64,000 nt of DNA from Nonomuraea sediminis (lineage in GTDB: Bacteria > Actinomycetota > Actinomycetes > Streptosporangiales > Streptosporangiaceae): assembly GCF_018531495.1 (NCBI RefSeq), contig NZ_JAHDTI010000002.1:930001-994000 (forward strand), written 5' to 3'. Below the pieces are notes generated by a model that saw nothing but the letters and a program-made list of their open reading frames with translations, ran no database searches and had not been told where the DNA came from. Position numbers and translations under genes: made by a program. Shown piece by piece: positions 51,506 to 61,143 of this stretch (positions within the stretch are counted from its first letter, which is position 1; every line of letters begins with the position of its first letter).

Positions 51506-51718
51506 ATGAGCACCGCCACCTACACCGTCAAGGGCATGACCTGCGGACACTGCGTCAGCTCGGTGAAGGAAGAGGTCAGCGAGGTCGAGGGCGTCACCTC
51601 CGTCGAGGTGGACCTGGCCAGCGGCAAGCTGACGGTTGGCAGTGACAGCCCGATCGACCAGGCGGAGATCAGCGCCGCGGTCGAGGAGGCCGGATACGAA
51701 CTGGTGGCCACGGCATGA
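51506..51718 (+). CDS. copZ: copper chaperone CopZ
   Basis: A 70-residue heavy-metal-associated domain with the metal loop GMTCGHC (Cys13, Cys16) and the bab-fold end AAVEEAGYELVA. It carries cytoplasmic Cu(I) to CopA. ATG 51506 has GAGG upstream; ATG 51500 is two codons earlier and less likely. The stop overlaps the next start (ATGA). Confidence 0.93.
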   Translation: MSTATYTVKGMTCGHCVSSVKEEVSEVEGVTSVEVDLASGKLTVGSDSPIDQAEISAAVEEAGYELVATA

Positions 51719-52617
51719 ACACCGCGGCCAGGCTCGGGCTCTACGTGGCAGGTCTGGCCGTGGTCTTCGGTGGAGCGTTGGGGGTCGGCAGCGCAGTCGG
51801 CGACGTCGCCCCCGCGCCCACCACGAGCATGGCCGACCACCAGTCGATGAACACGAACACAGCGAAGAGCGATACCCCCGGGGGGCTCCAAGTGTCGCAG
51901 AGCGGCTACACCCTCAACCCGCTGACCGCCATCGAGGCGGGTCAGCCCACAGATTTCAAGTTCACCGTGACGGGCCCCGACGGCAGGCCGGTGACCGCCT
52001 ACGAGGTCGAACACGACAAGAAGCTCCACTTCATCGTGGCCTCGCGTGACCTGACCCTATTCCAGCACGTGCACCCCGAGATGACCCCCGACGGCGTCTG
52101 GTCGGTCAAGCTGACGCTGCCCGAGGCGGGCGCCTACCGCGCCTTCGCCGACTTCACCCCCACCGGCGGCAGCGGGCTGACGCTCGGCGCCGACCTGCAG
52201 GTCGCCGGCGACTTCCAGCCCAAGCCGCTGCCCCAGGCCGGCCGTACGGCAAGCGTCGACGGCTACACCGTCACCCTCGACGGGGACCTGGTTCCCGGCA
52301 AGGCCAGTAAGCTCACGCTGAGCGTCAGCAAGGACGGCAAGCCGGTCACGGACCTGCAGCCCTACCTGGGCGCCTACGGCCACCTGGTGGCGCTGCGCGC
52401 AGGCGACCTGGCCTACCTGCACGTCCACCCCGAGGAGAGCAAGACCGCCGGCCCCGGCATCACGTTCTACGCCGAGGTCCCCAGCCGCGGCGACTACCGG
52501 CTGTTCCTCGACTTCAAGCACGGCGACACGGTCCGCACCGCCGCCTTCACCGCACACGCCGACGGCACCGCCCCCGCGGCGCCCGAGACCGACAGCGCCG
52601 CCCCGCACGGCCACTGA
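51715..52617 (+). CDS. extracytoplasmic copper-locus protein with His motifs
   Basis: A 300-residue protein with an N-terminal signal/anchor ([20 protein letters not shown]), then an outer part with two copies of a domain. Each copy contains an H.HP motif: [12 protein letters not shown] and [13 protein letters not shown], and similar strands ([22 protein letters not shown]). The repeated HVHPE segments are potential metal ligands. Such proteins are often encoded between copZ and copA in actinomycetes and probably bind copper outside the membrane; no enzymatic role is visible. Confidence 0.8.
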   Translation: MNTAARLGLYVAGLAVVFGGALGVGSAVGDVAPAPTTSMADHQSMNTNTAKSDTPGGLQVSQSGYTLNPLTAIEAGQPTDFKFTVTGPDGRPVTAYEVEHDKKLHFIVASRDLTLFQHVHPEMTPDGVWSVKLTLPEAGAYRAFADFTPTGGSGLTLGADLQVAGDFQPKPLPQAGRTASVDGYTVTLDGDLVPGKASKLTLSVSKDGKPVTDLQPYLGAYGHLVALRAGDLAYLHVHPEESKTAGPGITFYAEVPSRGDYRLFLDFKHGDTVRTAAFTAHADGTAPAAPETDSAAPHGH

Positions 52618-52637
52618 CCCGAGAAAGGAGAGGTGAG

Positions 52638-54836
52638 ATGTCTTCCCTCACCGATGTCGAACTCTCGATCGGTGGCATGACGTGCGCATCCTGCGCCAAC
52701 CGGATCGAGCGCAAGCTCAACAAGCTCGAGGGCGTGACGGCGACCGTCAACTACGCCACGGAGAAGGCGAAGGTCACCTTTCCCGAGGGCATCGACCCGC
52801 AGGAGCTGATCGCCACGGTGGAGTCGGCCGGATACACCGCCGCTCTGCCGCGGCCTCCGGCCGCGGACAACGCTCCCGCCGAGGAAGAGGACGAGCTCCG
52901 CCCGCTGCGCAACCGGCTGATCACCGCGGTGGTCCTGGCCGTGCCCGTGATCGCGATGGCGATGATCCCGCCGTTGCAGTTCACGAACTGGCAGTGGCTG
53001 TCGCTGACGCTGGCCGCCCCCGTGGTGGTCTACGCCGGCTGGCCGTTCCACCGGGCCGCCTGGACCAACCTGCGGCACGGCGCGGCGACCATGGACACGC
53101 TGATCTCCATCGGCACGCTGGCCGCCCTGGGCTGGTCGCTGTGGGCGCTGTTCTTCGGTACGGCAGGCACCCCCGGCATGACCCACCCCTTCGAGCTGTC
53201 GATCTCCCGCACCGACGGCTCGGGCAACATCTACCTGGAGGCCGCCGCGGGCGTGACGGCGTTCATCCTGGCCGGGCGGTACTTCGAGTCCCGCTCCAAG
53301 CGCCGGGCCGGCGCCGCCCTGCGGGCGCTGCTCGAGCTGGGCGCCAAGGACGTCGAGCTGGCCGACGGCCGCCGGGTCCCGACCGACCAGCTGAAGGTGG
53401 GCGACAGGTTCGTCGTCCGCCCTGGCGAGAAGATCGCCACGGACGGCGTGATCGAGGAGGGCACCTCGGCGGTTGACGCCTCGATGCTCACCGGCGAGTC
53501 CGTGCCCGTCGAGGTCGGACCGGGCGACGGCGTGACCGGCGCGACGGTCAACGCGGGCGGCCGGCTCATCATCCGGGCCACCCGGGTGGGCGCCGATACG
53601 CAGCTGGCCCAGATGGCCAAGCTGGTGGAGGAGGCCCAGACCGGCAAGGCGCAGGTGCAGCGGCTGGCCGACCGGATCTCCGGGGTGTTCGTGCCGATCG
53701 TGATCGCCCTGGCCGTGGGCACGCTGGGCTTCTGGCTCGGCACCGGCGGCGGCGCGGGGGCGGCCTTCACGGCGGCGGTAGCCGTACTGATCATCGCCTG
53801 CCCGTGCGCGCTGGGGCTGGCGACGCCGACGGCGCTGCTGGTGGGCACCGGCAGGGGCGCCCAGCTGGGCATCCTGATCAAGGGGCCCGAGGTGCTTGAG
53901 TCCACCCGCAAGGTCGACACGATCGTGCTGGACAAGACCGGCACGGTCACCGAGGGCAGGATGACGCTCATCGACGTGCACCTGGCCGAGGGGGAGTCCA
54001 AGGAGGAGGTCCTGCGGCTGGCGGGGGCGCTCGAGCACGCCTCCGAGCACCCGATCGCGCAGGCCGTCGCCAAGGCGGCGCGGTCCGAGGCCAAGGTCGA
54101 GGACTTCGCCAACGTCGAGGGACTGGGCGTGCAGGGCATCGTCGACGGCCACGCCGTCCTGGTCGGGCGGCCGCGGCTGCTGGAGGAGTGGTCGCAGCAC
54201 CTGCCGGAAGACCTGCGGGATGCTCTCGAGAGCGAGCAGAACAAGGGCCGTACCGCGGTCGCGGTCGGCTGGGACGGCAAGGCCCGCGCGGTCCTCGTGG
54301 TCGCCGACGTGGTCAAGCCGACCAGCAAGGAGGCCATCCAGCAGCTGCGCGCCCTGGGCCTGACCCCGGTGCTGCTGACGGGCGACAACGAGGCCGTGGC
54401 CAGGACCGTGGCCGCCGAGGTCGGGATCGATGAGGTGATCGCCGAGGTGCTGCCCGCCGACAAGGTGGAGGCGGTCAAGAAGCTGCAGGCGGAGGGCAAG
54501 GTCGTCGCGATGGTCGGCGACGGCGTCAACGACGCGGCCGCGCTCGCCCAGGCCGACCTGGGGCTGGCCATGGGTACGGGCACCGACGCGGCCATCGAGG
54601 CCTCCGACCTCACGCTGGTCCGCGGCGACCTGCGGGTCGCGGCCGACGCGCTGCGGCTGTCGCGCAGGACGCTGAAGACGATCAAGGGCAACCTGTTCTG
54701 GGCCTTCGCCTACAACGTGGCCGCCCTGCCGCTGGCCGCGCTCGGCCTGCTCAACCCGATGATCGCGGGTGCGGCGATGGCGTTCTCAAGCGTTTTCGTG
54801 GTCAGCAACAGCCTGCGGCTGCGGGCCTTCAAGTAG
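52638..54836 (+). CDS. copA: copper-translocating P-type ATPase CopA
   Basis: A 732-residue P1B-type ATPase. It has an N-terminal metal domain GGMTCASC (Cys16, Cys19) and a membrane metal site CPC (388-390, in [13 protein letters not shown]), the phosphorylation motif DKTGT with Asp432, and the hinge GDGVND. Six to eight membrane helices are present. It exports Cu(I) from the cytoplasm, fed by CopZ. The ribosome site is GGAGAGG. Its 3' end overlaps the convergent MFS gene by 51 bases. Confidence 0.96.
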   Translation: MSSLTDVELSIGGMTCASCANRIERKLNKLEGVTATVNYATEKAKVTFPEGIDPQELIATVESAGYTAALPRPPAADNAPAEEEDELRPLRNRLITAVVLAVPVIAMAMIPPLQFTNWQWLSLTLAAPVVVYAGWPFHRAAWTNLRHGAATMDTLISIGTLAALGWSLWALFFGTAGTPGMTHPFELSISRTDGSGNIYLEAAAGVTAFILAGRYFESRSKRRAGAALRALLELGAKDVELADGRRVPTDQLKVGDRFVVRPGEKIATDGVIEEGTSAVDASMLTGESVPVEVGPGDGVTGATVNAGGRLIIRATRVGADTQLAQMAKLVEEAQTGKAQVQRLADRISGVFVPIVIALAVGTLGFWLGTGGGAGAAFTAAVAVLIIACPCALGLATPTALLVGTGRGAQLGILIKGPEVLESTRKVDTIVLDKTGTVTEGRMTLIDVHLAEGESKEEVLRLAGALEHASEHPIAQAVAKAARSEAKVEDFANVEGLGVQGIVDGHAVLVGRPRLLEEWSQHLPEDLRDALESEQNKGRTAVAVGWDGKARAVLVVADVVKPTSKEAIQQLRALGLTPVLLTGDNEAVARTVAAEVGIDEVIAEVLPADKVEAVKKLQAEGKVVAMVGDGVNDAAALAQADLGLAMGTGTDAAIEASDLTLVRGDLRVAADALRLSRRTLKTIKGNLFWAFAYNVAALPLAALGLLNPMIAGAAMAFSSVFVVSNSLRLRAFK

Positions 54837-55997
54837 CCGGGTCCGCTCCGCCCATCTGACGGCCGGCGCCATGACGGCGCCGGCCGTCACGAATATCACG
54901 CCCACGATCAGCCAGCCGGCCGCTCCCCAGCCGATGATCAGAGTGGTCAGTACGGCGGGGCCGAGCATCCTGGCCATGGCCGGTGCGATCCCGAAGAACC
55001 CCTGGTACTGGCCCTGCTTGTCGGCCGGGGCGAGCCCGAACCCGATCTCCCACGAGCCGGACGACAGCAGCATCTCGCCCGCCACCTGGAGCCCGCCCGC
55101 CACCAGCAGGAAGAGCCAGGCCCACGCGCCGAACCCGGACAGGGCGAACACCGCGCACGCGGCCAGCATGATCAATCCCGCCAGCCGTACGGACCTGGTC
55201 GCGTCGGCCAGCCCCTTCACCCGCCGCGCGACGCGCACCTGCAGGAGCAGGACACTGACGGTGTTGAGCACGAGCAGCGCGGAGACCAGCCAGGTCGGCG
55301 CGGTGGTGCGCTGCGCGATCCAGAGCGGCACGACCAGGCTCAGCAGCGGCATGTAGAGCAGCATCACGGTGTTGATCAGCGTCACCACCGCGTACGGCCT
55401 GTCCCTGAGTACGGCCAGCCGCGGGCCGTGGGTCCGCGTGACCGCCGCGACGGCCGGCAGCCGGGACAGGACCAGGGCGGCGGCCAGGAAGCTGACGGCG
55501 TCCACCGCGAACACCGCGAGGTAGGCCTCCCTGGTGCCCAGGTGCAGGGCGAGACCACCGAGGGCGGCGCCGATCGCCAGCCCGCCGTTGCGGGTGGACT
55601 GGAGCACCGCCCGGACGCCGGTGCGTTCCTCGGGTGCCACGAGTCCGGCCAGCAGTGCCTGGCGGGCCGCCGACTGGCCGGTCTGGGCCGTGCCGTACAG
55701 GCAGGCGGCCAGGACGAACAGTGCGAAGGACCTGACGAACAGGAACGAGGCAACGCCGACGGCGGTCGCGGCCGCCAGGGTGATCGCGACGCCGCGCGGG
55801 CCGCGACGGTCGGCCAGGTGGCCGAGCGGAACCCCCGCGACCGCTCCGACGGCCCAGCCGAGCGTCAGCCCGAACCCGATCTCGGGGGCCGACAGGCCCA
55901 CGATCCTGGCGAAGTACAGCGCGGAGGTGACCAGGAAGGCACCGTCACCGATCGAGTTGGCCAGCTCCGCGGCCGTCAGGTTCCTTCGCGTGGTCAT
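54786..55997 (-). CDS. MFS transporter
   Basis: A 403-residue, about 12-span transporter of the enterobactin-exporter-like group: [20 protein letters not shown], then [16 protein letters not shown]. It starts at ATG 55997, in an ATGA overlap with the carboxymuconolactone-decarboxylase-like gene, so the two are co-translated. The 51-base 3' overlap with copA means convergent transcripts that could form antisense pairs. Confidence 0.85.
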   Translation of the reverse strand: MTTRRNLTAAELANSIGDGAFLVTSALYFARIVGLSAPEIGFGLTLGWAVGAVAGVPLGHLADRRGPRGVAITLAAATAVGVASFLFVRSFALFVLAACLYGTAQTGQSAARQALLAGLVAPEERTGVRAVLQSTRNGGLAIGAALGGLALHLGTREAYLAVFAVDAVSFLAAALVLSRLPAVAAVTRTHGPRLAVLRDRPYAVVTLINTVMLLYMPLLSLVVPLWIAQRTTAPTWLVSALLVLNTVSVLLLQVRVARRVKGLADATRSVRLAGLIMLAACAVFALSGFGAWAWLFLLVAGGLQVAGEMLLSSGSWEIGFGLAPADKQGQYQGFFGIAPAMARMLGPAVLTTLIIGWGAAGWLIVGVIFVTAGAVMAPAVRWAERTRLLEGPQPQAVADHENA

Positions 55998-56440
55998 TTG
56001 TACGACTCGGGGGTCATCCGGGTGGGCACGGCGATCCTGTTCCAGGCGTTGATCGTGGCGATGGCCACGACCAGCGTGGCGAGCTCCTGCTCGGAGAAGT
56101 GTTCGGAGGCCTGGGCCCACACCTCGTCGGTCACGTCGTCGGTGGTCAGCTTGGTGGCCGCTTCCGTCAAAGCAAGCGCGGACCGCTCCTTGTCGGTGAA
56201 GAAGGGGGCCTCCTGCCACACCGTCAGCGCGTGCAGCCTGTTGTCGGCCTCACCGGCCTCCTTCAGGTCGGCGCTGTGCATGTCCACGCAGTACACGCAG
56301 CCGTTGAGCTGGCTGGCGCGCAGGCGGACCAGGTCGAGCAGGCCCTTGGGCAGGGTGCTCTGGGTGGCGAAGCGGTCCAGGGCGGCCATCGCGCGGTATG
56401 CCTCGGGGACGAGCTTTCCGATTTCCATTCGCTGAGTCAT
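55994..56440 (-). CDS. carboxymuconolactone decarboxylase-family (AhpD-like) protein
   Basis: A 148-residue alkylhydroperoxidase-like protein with the redox motif LNGCVYCVDMHS: Cys48, Cys51 and His55. The rest matches the CMD fold. It probably reduces peroxides or organic hydroperoxides. It is the first gene of a minus-strand pair with an MFS exporter and faces the MocR regulator over a palindromic gap, so a MocR-regulated peroxide/export unit is likely. Confidence 0.9.
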   Translation of the reverse strand: MTQRMEIGKLVPEAYRAMAALDRFATQSTLPKGLLDLVRLRASQLNGCVYCVDMHSADLKEAGEADNRLHALTVWQEAPFFTDKERSALALTEAATKLTTDDVTDEVWAQASEHFSEQELATLVVAIATINAWNRIAVPTRMTPESYK

Positions 56441-56464
56441 GACGCCAGGCTATGGGTGGATTTG

Positions 56465-56497
56465 TCATATTGTAAGCGCCAATTCCTGACAATATGA
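56465..56497. promoter_or_regulatory. inverted repeat between CMD and MocR genes
   Basis: TCATATTGT (56465-56473) and ACAATATGA (56489-56497) are perfect reverse complements with a 15-base spacer, in a 67-base AT-rich divergent promoter. It is the best candidate MocR operator. Confidence 0.6.
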
Positions 56498-56507
56498 TTG
56501 GGCCAAG

Positions 56508-57878
56508 ATGGACGTCCACGTGAGCCTCGAAGGGCGCGGCGACCTGGCGGCGCAAATCTATCGGCAGCTGCTCGACGCGATCCTGGACGGGCGGCTGCGC
56601 TCCGGCGATCGGCTGCCGCCGACCAGGGAACTGGCCGCGCGGCTCGACGTCTCGCGCAACACCGTCGGGGTGGCCTACGACCGGCTGGTGGCCGACGGGT
56701 TCCTGGTCGGGCGGGCCGGGGCGGGGACCTTCGTGGCGGCCTCGGCGGTGCGGGGGCGCTCGGCGCCGCGGGGCGTGGTGGAGCCGCGGGCGGTCTGGCG
56801 GTCGATCCCGGAGATGACGGGGCCGGATTCCGCTGTCTACGACTTCCGGGTGGGGACGCCTGATCCCGCGCTGTTTCCTGTCGCCGCCTGGCGGCGGCTG
56901 GTGGCCCGGGAGCTGCGGGTGGGGACGGTCGGGTACGCGGATCCCTCCGGATTTTTGGCGCTACGAGAGGCTATTGCGCGACATATCGGGATCAGTCGGT
57001 CGGTGCGCGCGGGGGCCGATGACGTGATCATCACGCACGGGGCACAGCAGGCACTGGACCTGATCGGCCGGGTCCTGATCGAGCCCGGCGCCACCGTCGC
57101 GGTCGAGGAGCCCGGCTACCCGCCCGCCCGCCGCCTGTTCCAGTCGCTCGGCGCCCGCGTGGCCGGGGTACCCGTCGACGCCGAGGGCATCGACGTGTCG
57201 GCCATCCCGCGTTCCGCCCGGCTGGTCTACGTCACGCCGTCGCACCAGTTCCCGCTCGGCACGCCCATGTCGCTGGCCCGTCGCGCGGCGCTGCTGGCCT
57301 GGGCGGAGCGGCGGCGGGCGGCGGTGATCGAGGACGACTACGACTCCGAGTTCCGCTTCGCCGACCGGCCCCTGGAGCCCCTGCAGAGCCTCGACCGGGC
57401 CGGGCGCGTCATCTACGTGGGCTCCTTCTCCAAGACGCTGCTGCCCATGCTGCGGCTCGGCTTCCTGATCGCGCCCGCCTCCCTGCGCCCTGCCTTGCGC
57501 GTGGCCAAACAGGTCACCGACTGGCACGGCGACGTCCCCACGCAGGCCGCACTCGCGCGCTTCATCGACGAGGGCCTGCTAGCCCGCCACATCAGGAAGG
57601 CCGGCCGCGAGTACGCCGCCCGCCACGCCCTCATCGCCGACACCCTCGCCCGCGACCCCCGCTTCCAGCTCGTCCCCTCGGCCGCCGGCCTGCACCTCTG
57701 CGCCCGCCTGCCGTCCGGCTTCCAGGTACGGCCGGCCGCCGGCTTGGCCGTCGAGCGCCTCGAGTCCTACTCCAGCGAGCCCCCACCCCAACACGGCGTG
57801 GTCATCGGCTACGGCGCCATCCCCCTCTCCCACATCCCCGCCGGGCTCTCCCTCCTCGCGGAGTCCCTCGTCAGGTGA
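56508..57878 (+). CDS. MocR/PdxR-family GntR-aminotransferase regulator
   Basis: A 456-residue regulator. The N-terminal GntR winged helix (residues 10-75) reads LPPTRELAARLDVSRNTVGV. A fold-type I aminotransferase-like domain follows with PLP Lys309 in VGSFSKTLLPML, plus the Asp in EDDYDSEFRF. It probably senses PLP or an amino compound. Divergent from the CMD/MFS pair and probably its regulator. Its 3' end overlaps the convergent kinase-like gene by 70 bases. Confidence 0.9.
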   Translation: MDVHVSLEGRGDLAAQIYRQLLDAILDGRLRSGDRLPPTRELAARLDVSRNTVGVAYDRLVADGFLVGRAGAGTFVAASAVRGRSAPRGVVEPRAVWRSIPEMTGPDSAVYDFRVGTPDPALFPVAAWRRLVARELRVGTVGYADPSGFLALREAIARHIGISRSVRAGADDVIITHGAQQALDLIGRVLIEPGATVAVEEPGYPPARRLFQSLGARVAGVPVDAEGIDVSAIPRSARLVYVTPSHQFPLGTPMSLARRAALLAWAERRRAAVIEDDYDSEFRFADRPLEPLQSLDRAGRVIYVGSFSKTLLPMLRLGFLIAPASLRPALRVAKQVTDWHGDVPTQAALARFIDEGLLARHIRKAGREYAARHALIADTLARDPRFQLVPSAAGLHLCARLPSGFQVRPAAGLAVERLESYSSEPPPQHGVVIGYGAIPLSHIPAGLSLLAESLVR

Positions 57879-58369
57879 TCCACGGCCCGCTGGACGTTCG
57901 CGTCGATCGGCGCCAGGGAATCGAGCATCAGCCGCTCCCCGTCCCACGCGTCGAAGTTCGCCCGCCTTGCTTCCACCGACGCCCACGTCGGCTCGGGGAA
58001 CCCGTCGATACCCCGCTCCCGTGACTCGAGCCTGCGCCGATGCAGGCCGGGATCCGGGCACACCACCTGGACGAACCGCAACGCCACCCCGCGGCGACCG
58101 GCCAGGTCGTGCCACATCTCCCGCGCCTGCGCCACGTCGTTGACGGCGTCCACGATGACCGCCTGCCCGAGTGCCAGGATCTCGGCCGCCAGCGTCTCCA
58201 CGACGACGTAGGCGGCCAGCCCGGTCGGCTGGTCGCGTGCCACGCCTGCCCGCCACATCGCCGCCTCGACGGGATCGACCGACAGAACGGGCGCGCCCAG
58301 CCGCCGCCCCAGCCCCGCGGCGATCGAGCTCTTCCCCACGCCGGGCAGCCCACTCATCACCACCAACAT
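57809..58369 (-). CDS. P-loop nucleotide-binding kinase-like protein
   Basis: A 186-residue P-loop protein with MLVVMSGLPGVGKSS (Walker A GLPGVGKS at 8-15), then IVDAVNDVAQAREMW and a lid with RRLESRERG. It resembles small AAA/zeta-toxin-like kinases. ATG 58369 is chosen, although ATG 58399 is possible. It overlaps the MocR gene convergently. No antitoxin-like gene is adjacent, so a toxin role is unsupported. Confidence 0.75.
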   Translation of the reverse strand: MLVVMSGLPGVGKSSIAAGLGRRLGAPVLSVDPVEAAMWRAGVARDQPTGLAAYVVVETLAAEILALGQAVIVDAVNDVAQAREMWHDLAGRRGVALRFVQVVCPDPGLHRRRLESRERGIDGFPEPTWASVEARRANFDAWDGERLMLDSLAPIDANVQRAVDHLTRDSARRESPAGMWERGMAP

Positions 58370-58484
58370 GACCCGAATCCTCACACGAGCCTGTGACATC
58401 CCCGTCCCCTGGTGGCTCACCTGGCTGCCCGCCTAGCCTTGGCCCCACAGCGTTCATGATCGCTCGACGAAGGAGGTCGGGGTC

Positions 58485-58868
58485 ATCAAGAGACGGAGAA
58501 GTCCGCAGGAGAAGAAGCTGCTCAGCTACACCAAGGATCGGCGCAACTGTTACGGCGAGAACGACAAGAGCTCGCGCAAGAGCATCCGGCGCAACAAGAG
58601 GTTCCCCAACCGCGCCAACAGGCGGCAGGCCACGCAGATCCTCGAAGGGATCACTGGGCCGGTCGACCCCGTGGCGGAGGAGGCGGCCGAGCGGCGGCTC
58701 GGGCTCAAGCGCCCCAAGCGGTGGCAGAAGTGGCCCGACATCCCCCTGGGCGAGATGGTCCAGGGGGCTCTGGAGCGCAGAGCGAGCCCCGCAGAGCCGA
58801 CGAAGGACGCGCGGCGGATGCGGCGAGTTCGGAGGAGGCTGCGGTTGCCTGGGATGCGAGGGCTGTGA
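58485..58868 (+). CDS. small basic protein with apparent AUC start
   Basis: A 127-residue very basic protein: IKRRRSPQEKKLLSYTKDRR, CYGENDKSSRKSIRRNKRFP, then an acidic middle and RRLRLPGMRGL. No ATG, GTG or TTG lies upstream in frame near it. Instead a perfect AAGGAGGT (58470-58477) is seven bases before ATC 58485, the ideal spacing. Similar proteins beginning IKRRRSPQEKK are, as I recall, found in other actinomycetes. Its stop overlaps the MFS start (GTGA). Possibly RNA- or ribosome-binding, inferred only from charge. A shorter start at GTG 58671 is possible. Confidence 0.6.
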   Translation: MKRRRSPQEKKLLSYTKDRRNCYGENDKSSRKSIRRNKRFPNRANRRQATQILEGITGPVDPVAEEAAERRLGLKRPKRWQKWPDIPLGEMVQGALERRASPAEPTKDARRMRRVRRRLRLPGMRGL

Positions 58869-60034
58869 CCCGACTTGACCTGGCGGCACTGCGGAATCGG
58901 GGGTTCCGGGTGCTGGGGGTGAGTCAGATCGTGTCCGTCTTCGGGGATCAGGTGTTGACCGTCGCCGTGACGATCGCCGTGCTCGATTCCGGGGGCGACG
59001 CGACGGCGCTGGGGGTGGTGCTGGCCTGCCGGGGCGTGGGGCTGGTGCTGTTCCTGCTCGTCGGAGGCGTGTGGGGCGATCGGATGCCGCGGCGCCGGGT
59101 GCTGGTCGTCGCGTACCTGGTTCAGGCCGCGGCCGTGGGGGCGCTGGTGGTGGCGCCGCGGGTGTGGGTGCTGGGGGCCGTGATCTTCCTGGCTGGGGTG
59201 CTGGAGGCGTTCATCAGGCCCGCGTTCAACGCCGTGCTGGGGGCGGTGCTGCGCGAGGACGAGCGGGTTTCCGGGCGGGCCCTGGTCAGCATCGCGATCA
59301 GGACCGCGATCATCGCGGGGCCGGGGTTGTCGGTGGTGATCGCGTCCGTGGTGGGGACCAGGGTGGCGTTCTGCGTGGCCATCGCGGCGTTCGCGGGGAC
59401 GGCCCTGCTGCTCCGCGGGCTGGACGAGCCGGAACTACCCAAGAGCGACGGGAGGCTGGGGCGTGACATCGTCGCGGGGCTTGCCGCCGTCCGCGAGCGG
59501 CGCTGGGTGCTGGTGATGATGGTCTTCACGGCGGTGGAGCTGATGTTCACGGTGGCGCCGTCACAGGTGCTGCTGCCGGTCATCAGCCGCCAGGTCACCG
59601 GCGGCGACGGGGTGTACGGCACGGCCCTGGTGTGCTTCGGCGTCGGCGGGCTCGCCGGAGGGCTGGCCACCATGCTCTGGCGGCCCAGGGTCCCGTTGCT
59701 GGCGTTGATGGCCTACGGGCTGATCCCGCTGTCGTTGCTGTTCTTCCCGGCTGATTGGGTGGTGTTCGGGGCTTTTCTGCTGGCGGGGGTGGGGATCGAG
59801 GTGTTCGCGATCCGGTGGGACGTGGCGTTGCAGCGGGCTGTTCCCGGAGAGTTGCTGGGGCGGGTGAGTTCGGTGGCGTGGCTGTGCAGCTTCGGCCTGA
59901 TGCCGTTCGGGCTGGCGCTGACCGGCCCGCTGGTCGGGCTGGTGGGCACGTCGGCGGTGCTGGCGGTGGCGGCCGCGCTGGTGCTCGCCGTCCCGCCGAT
60001 GCTGGTGCGGATCGAGGGGATGAAGCGGTGGTGA
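58865..60034 (+). CDS. MFS transporter
   Basis: A 389-residue transporter of about 12 spans, of the macrolide-efflux-like group: LGVSQIVSVFGDQVLTVAVT in helix 1, loop GGVWGDRMPRRRVLVV. It starts at GTG 58865 in a GTGA overlap with the basic protein and ends in a GTGA overlap with the histidine kinase. It is the first gene of a run MFS-kinase-response regulator and may be the target of that system. Confidence 0.87.
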   Translation: MTRLDLAALRNRGFRVLGVSQIVSVFGDQVLTVAVTIAVLDSGGDATALGVVLACRGVGLVLFLLVGGVWGDRMPRRRVLVVAYLVQAAAVGALVVAPRVWVLGAVIFLAGVLEAFIRPAFNAVLGAVLREDERVSGRALVSIAIRTAIIAGPGLSVVIASVVGTRVAFCVAIAAFAGTALLLRGLDEPELPKSDGRLGRDIVAGLAAVRERRWVLVMMVFTAVELMFTVAPSQVLLPVISRQVTGGDGVYGTALVCFGVGGLAGGLATMLWRPRVPLLALMAYGLIPLSLLFFPADWVVFGAFLLAGVGIEVFAIRWDVALQRAVPGELLGRVSSVAWLCSFGLMPFGLALTGPLVGLVGTSAVLAVAAALVLAVPPMLVRIEGMKRW

Positions 60035-61143
60035 GCCAGGGGACGGCGCTTGAGGCGATCGCGCGGCGGCCCGCGGATTTCCTGCGGTCCGGTTGGCCGT
60101 GGCGGTCGTTGGTGTACCTGCTTGCCAGCGTGGTGCCGGGCGTGTGCGCCGTGGCGGCGGGGATGCTGGGGGCGGCGACCCTCGTGGTGGTCGGGGTCGT
60201 GGTGGCGGTGCTGGCCGTACCGCTGGCCGGGCGGTTCGAGCGGTGGCGGCTGCGGCTGGTGGACGACCGGGCGGTCGTCGCGTCCGGCGGCAGGGAGCTG
60301 GGGCTGGGAGCGCTGGCGCTGCTGGTGCTGTGGTGGATCGATCTGGTGGTGGTGGGCTTCACGATCGGCGGGCCCGTGGTGCTGGTGCTGTCGCCGGTCG
60401 TGCAGCCTGATCCCGGGCCGGGAGCGGCCGGGTCGGTGATAGGGATCCTGCTGCTGCCGGTGGCGGTGTACACGATCACGGCGTGGGCGGGCGCGCGCGG
60501 CGTGGTGACCAGGTCGATCCTGGCGCCGCGCGACTCGGAGCTGGAGGAGGTGCTGCGCTCGCGGGCGCGCCTGGTGGACGCCTACGAGCTGGAGCGGCGC
60601 AGGATCGAGCGGGACCTGCACGACGGGGCGCAGCAGCGGCTGGTCGCGCTGAGCATGAAGCTCGGCATGGCCAGGCTCGATCTGCCCGGCCAGGAGCTCG
60701 TCGCCGAGGCGCACGAGGAGGCCAAGCTGGCGCTCACCGAGCTGCGCGAGCTCATCAGGGGCGTCCACTCGCGGGTGCTGACCGACCGCGGGCTGCCGGC
60801 CGCGATCAGGGATCTGGCCGGACGCTCGCCGGTGCCGATCGACGTCGAGGTCGACATCCCCGACAGGCTCGGGCAGGACGTGGAGGTGGCCGCCTACTAC
60901 GTGGTGAGCGAGGCGCTGACCAACGTGGCCAAACACAGCGGGGCAACAAAGGCCGAAATAATGGGACATGTTGAGAAGCGGCGGCTGGTGCTGGAGATCC
61001 GTGACGACGGCAACGGTGGGGCCACCCCGGCAGGGGGATTGACCGGGTTGGCCGATCGCGTGTCAGTGGTGGACGGCAGACTGTCACTGTCCAGCCCGAC
61101 GGGCGGCCCGACCCTGGTGCGAGTGGAGATCCCGTGCGCGTAG
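60031..61143 (+). CDS. sensor histidine kinase (DesK/NarX type)
   Basis: A 370-residue kinase. Four membrane helices form the putative sensor domain (residues ~15-165), resembling the stand-alone protein at 26144. The dimerisation/phosphoacceptor segment is IERDLHDGAQQRLVALSMKL with His197, and a HATPase_c domain follows with SEALTNVAKHSGA and GGGLTGLADR-like G-boxes. It starts at GTG 60031 (GTGA overlap). It phosphorylates the response regulator whose gene overlaps its 3' end by 10 bases. Confidence 0.92.
   Translation: MSQGTALEAIARRPADFLRSGWPWRSLVYLLASVVPGVCAVAAGMLGAATLVVVGVVVAVLAVPLAGRFERWRLRLVDDRAVVASGGRELGLGALALLVLWWIDLVVVGFTIGGPVVLVLSPVVQPDPGPGAAGSVIGILLLPVAVYTITAWAGARGVVTRSILAPRDSELEEVLRSRARLVDAYELERRRIERDLHDGAQQRLVALSMKLGMARLDLPGQELVAEAHEEAKLALTELRELIRGVHSRVLTDRGLPAAIRDLAGRSPVPIDVEVDIPDRLGQDVEVAAYYVVSEALTNVAKHSGATKAEIMGHVEKRRLVLEIRDDGNGGATPAGGLTGLADRVSVVDGRLSLSSPTGGPTLVRVEIPCA

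Noticed and set aside
57809..58369. Toxin of a zeta-type toxin-antitoxin pair
   Set aside because: The P-loop fits, but no small antitoxin gene lies next to it.
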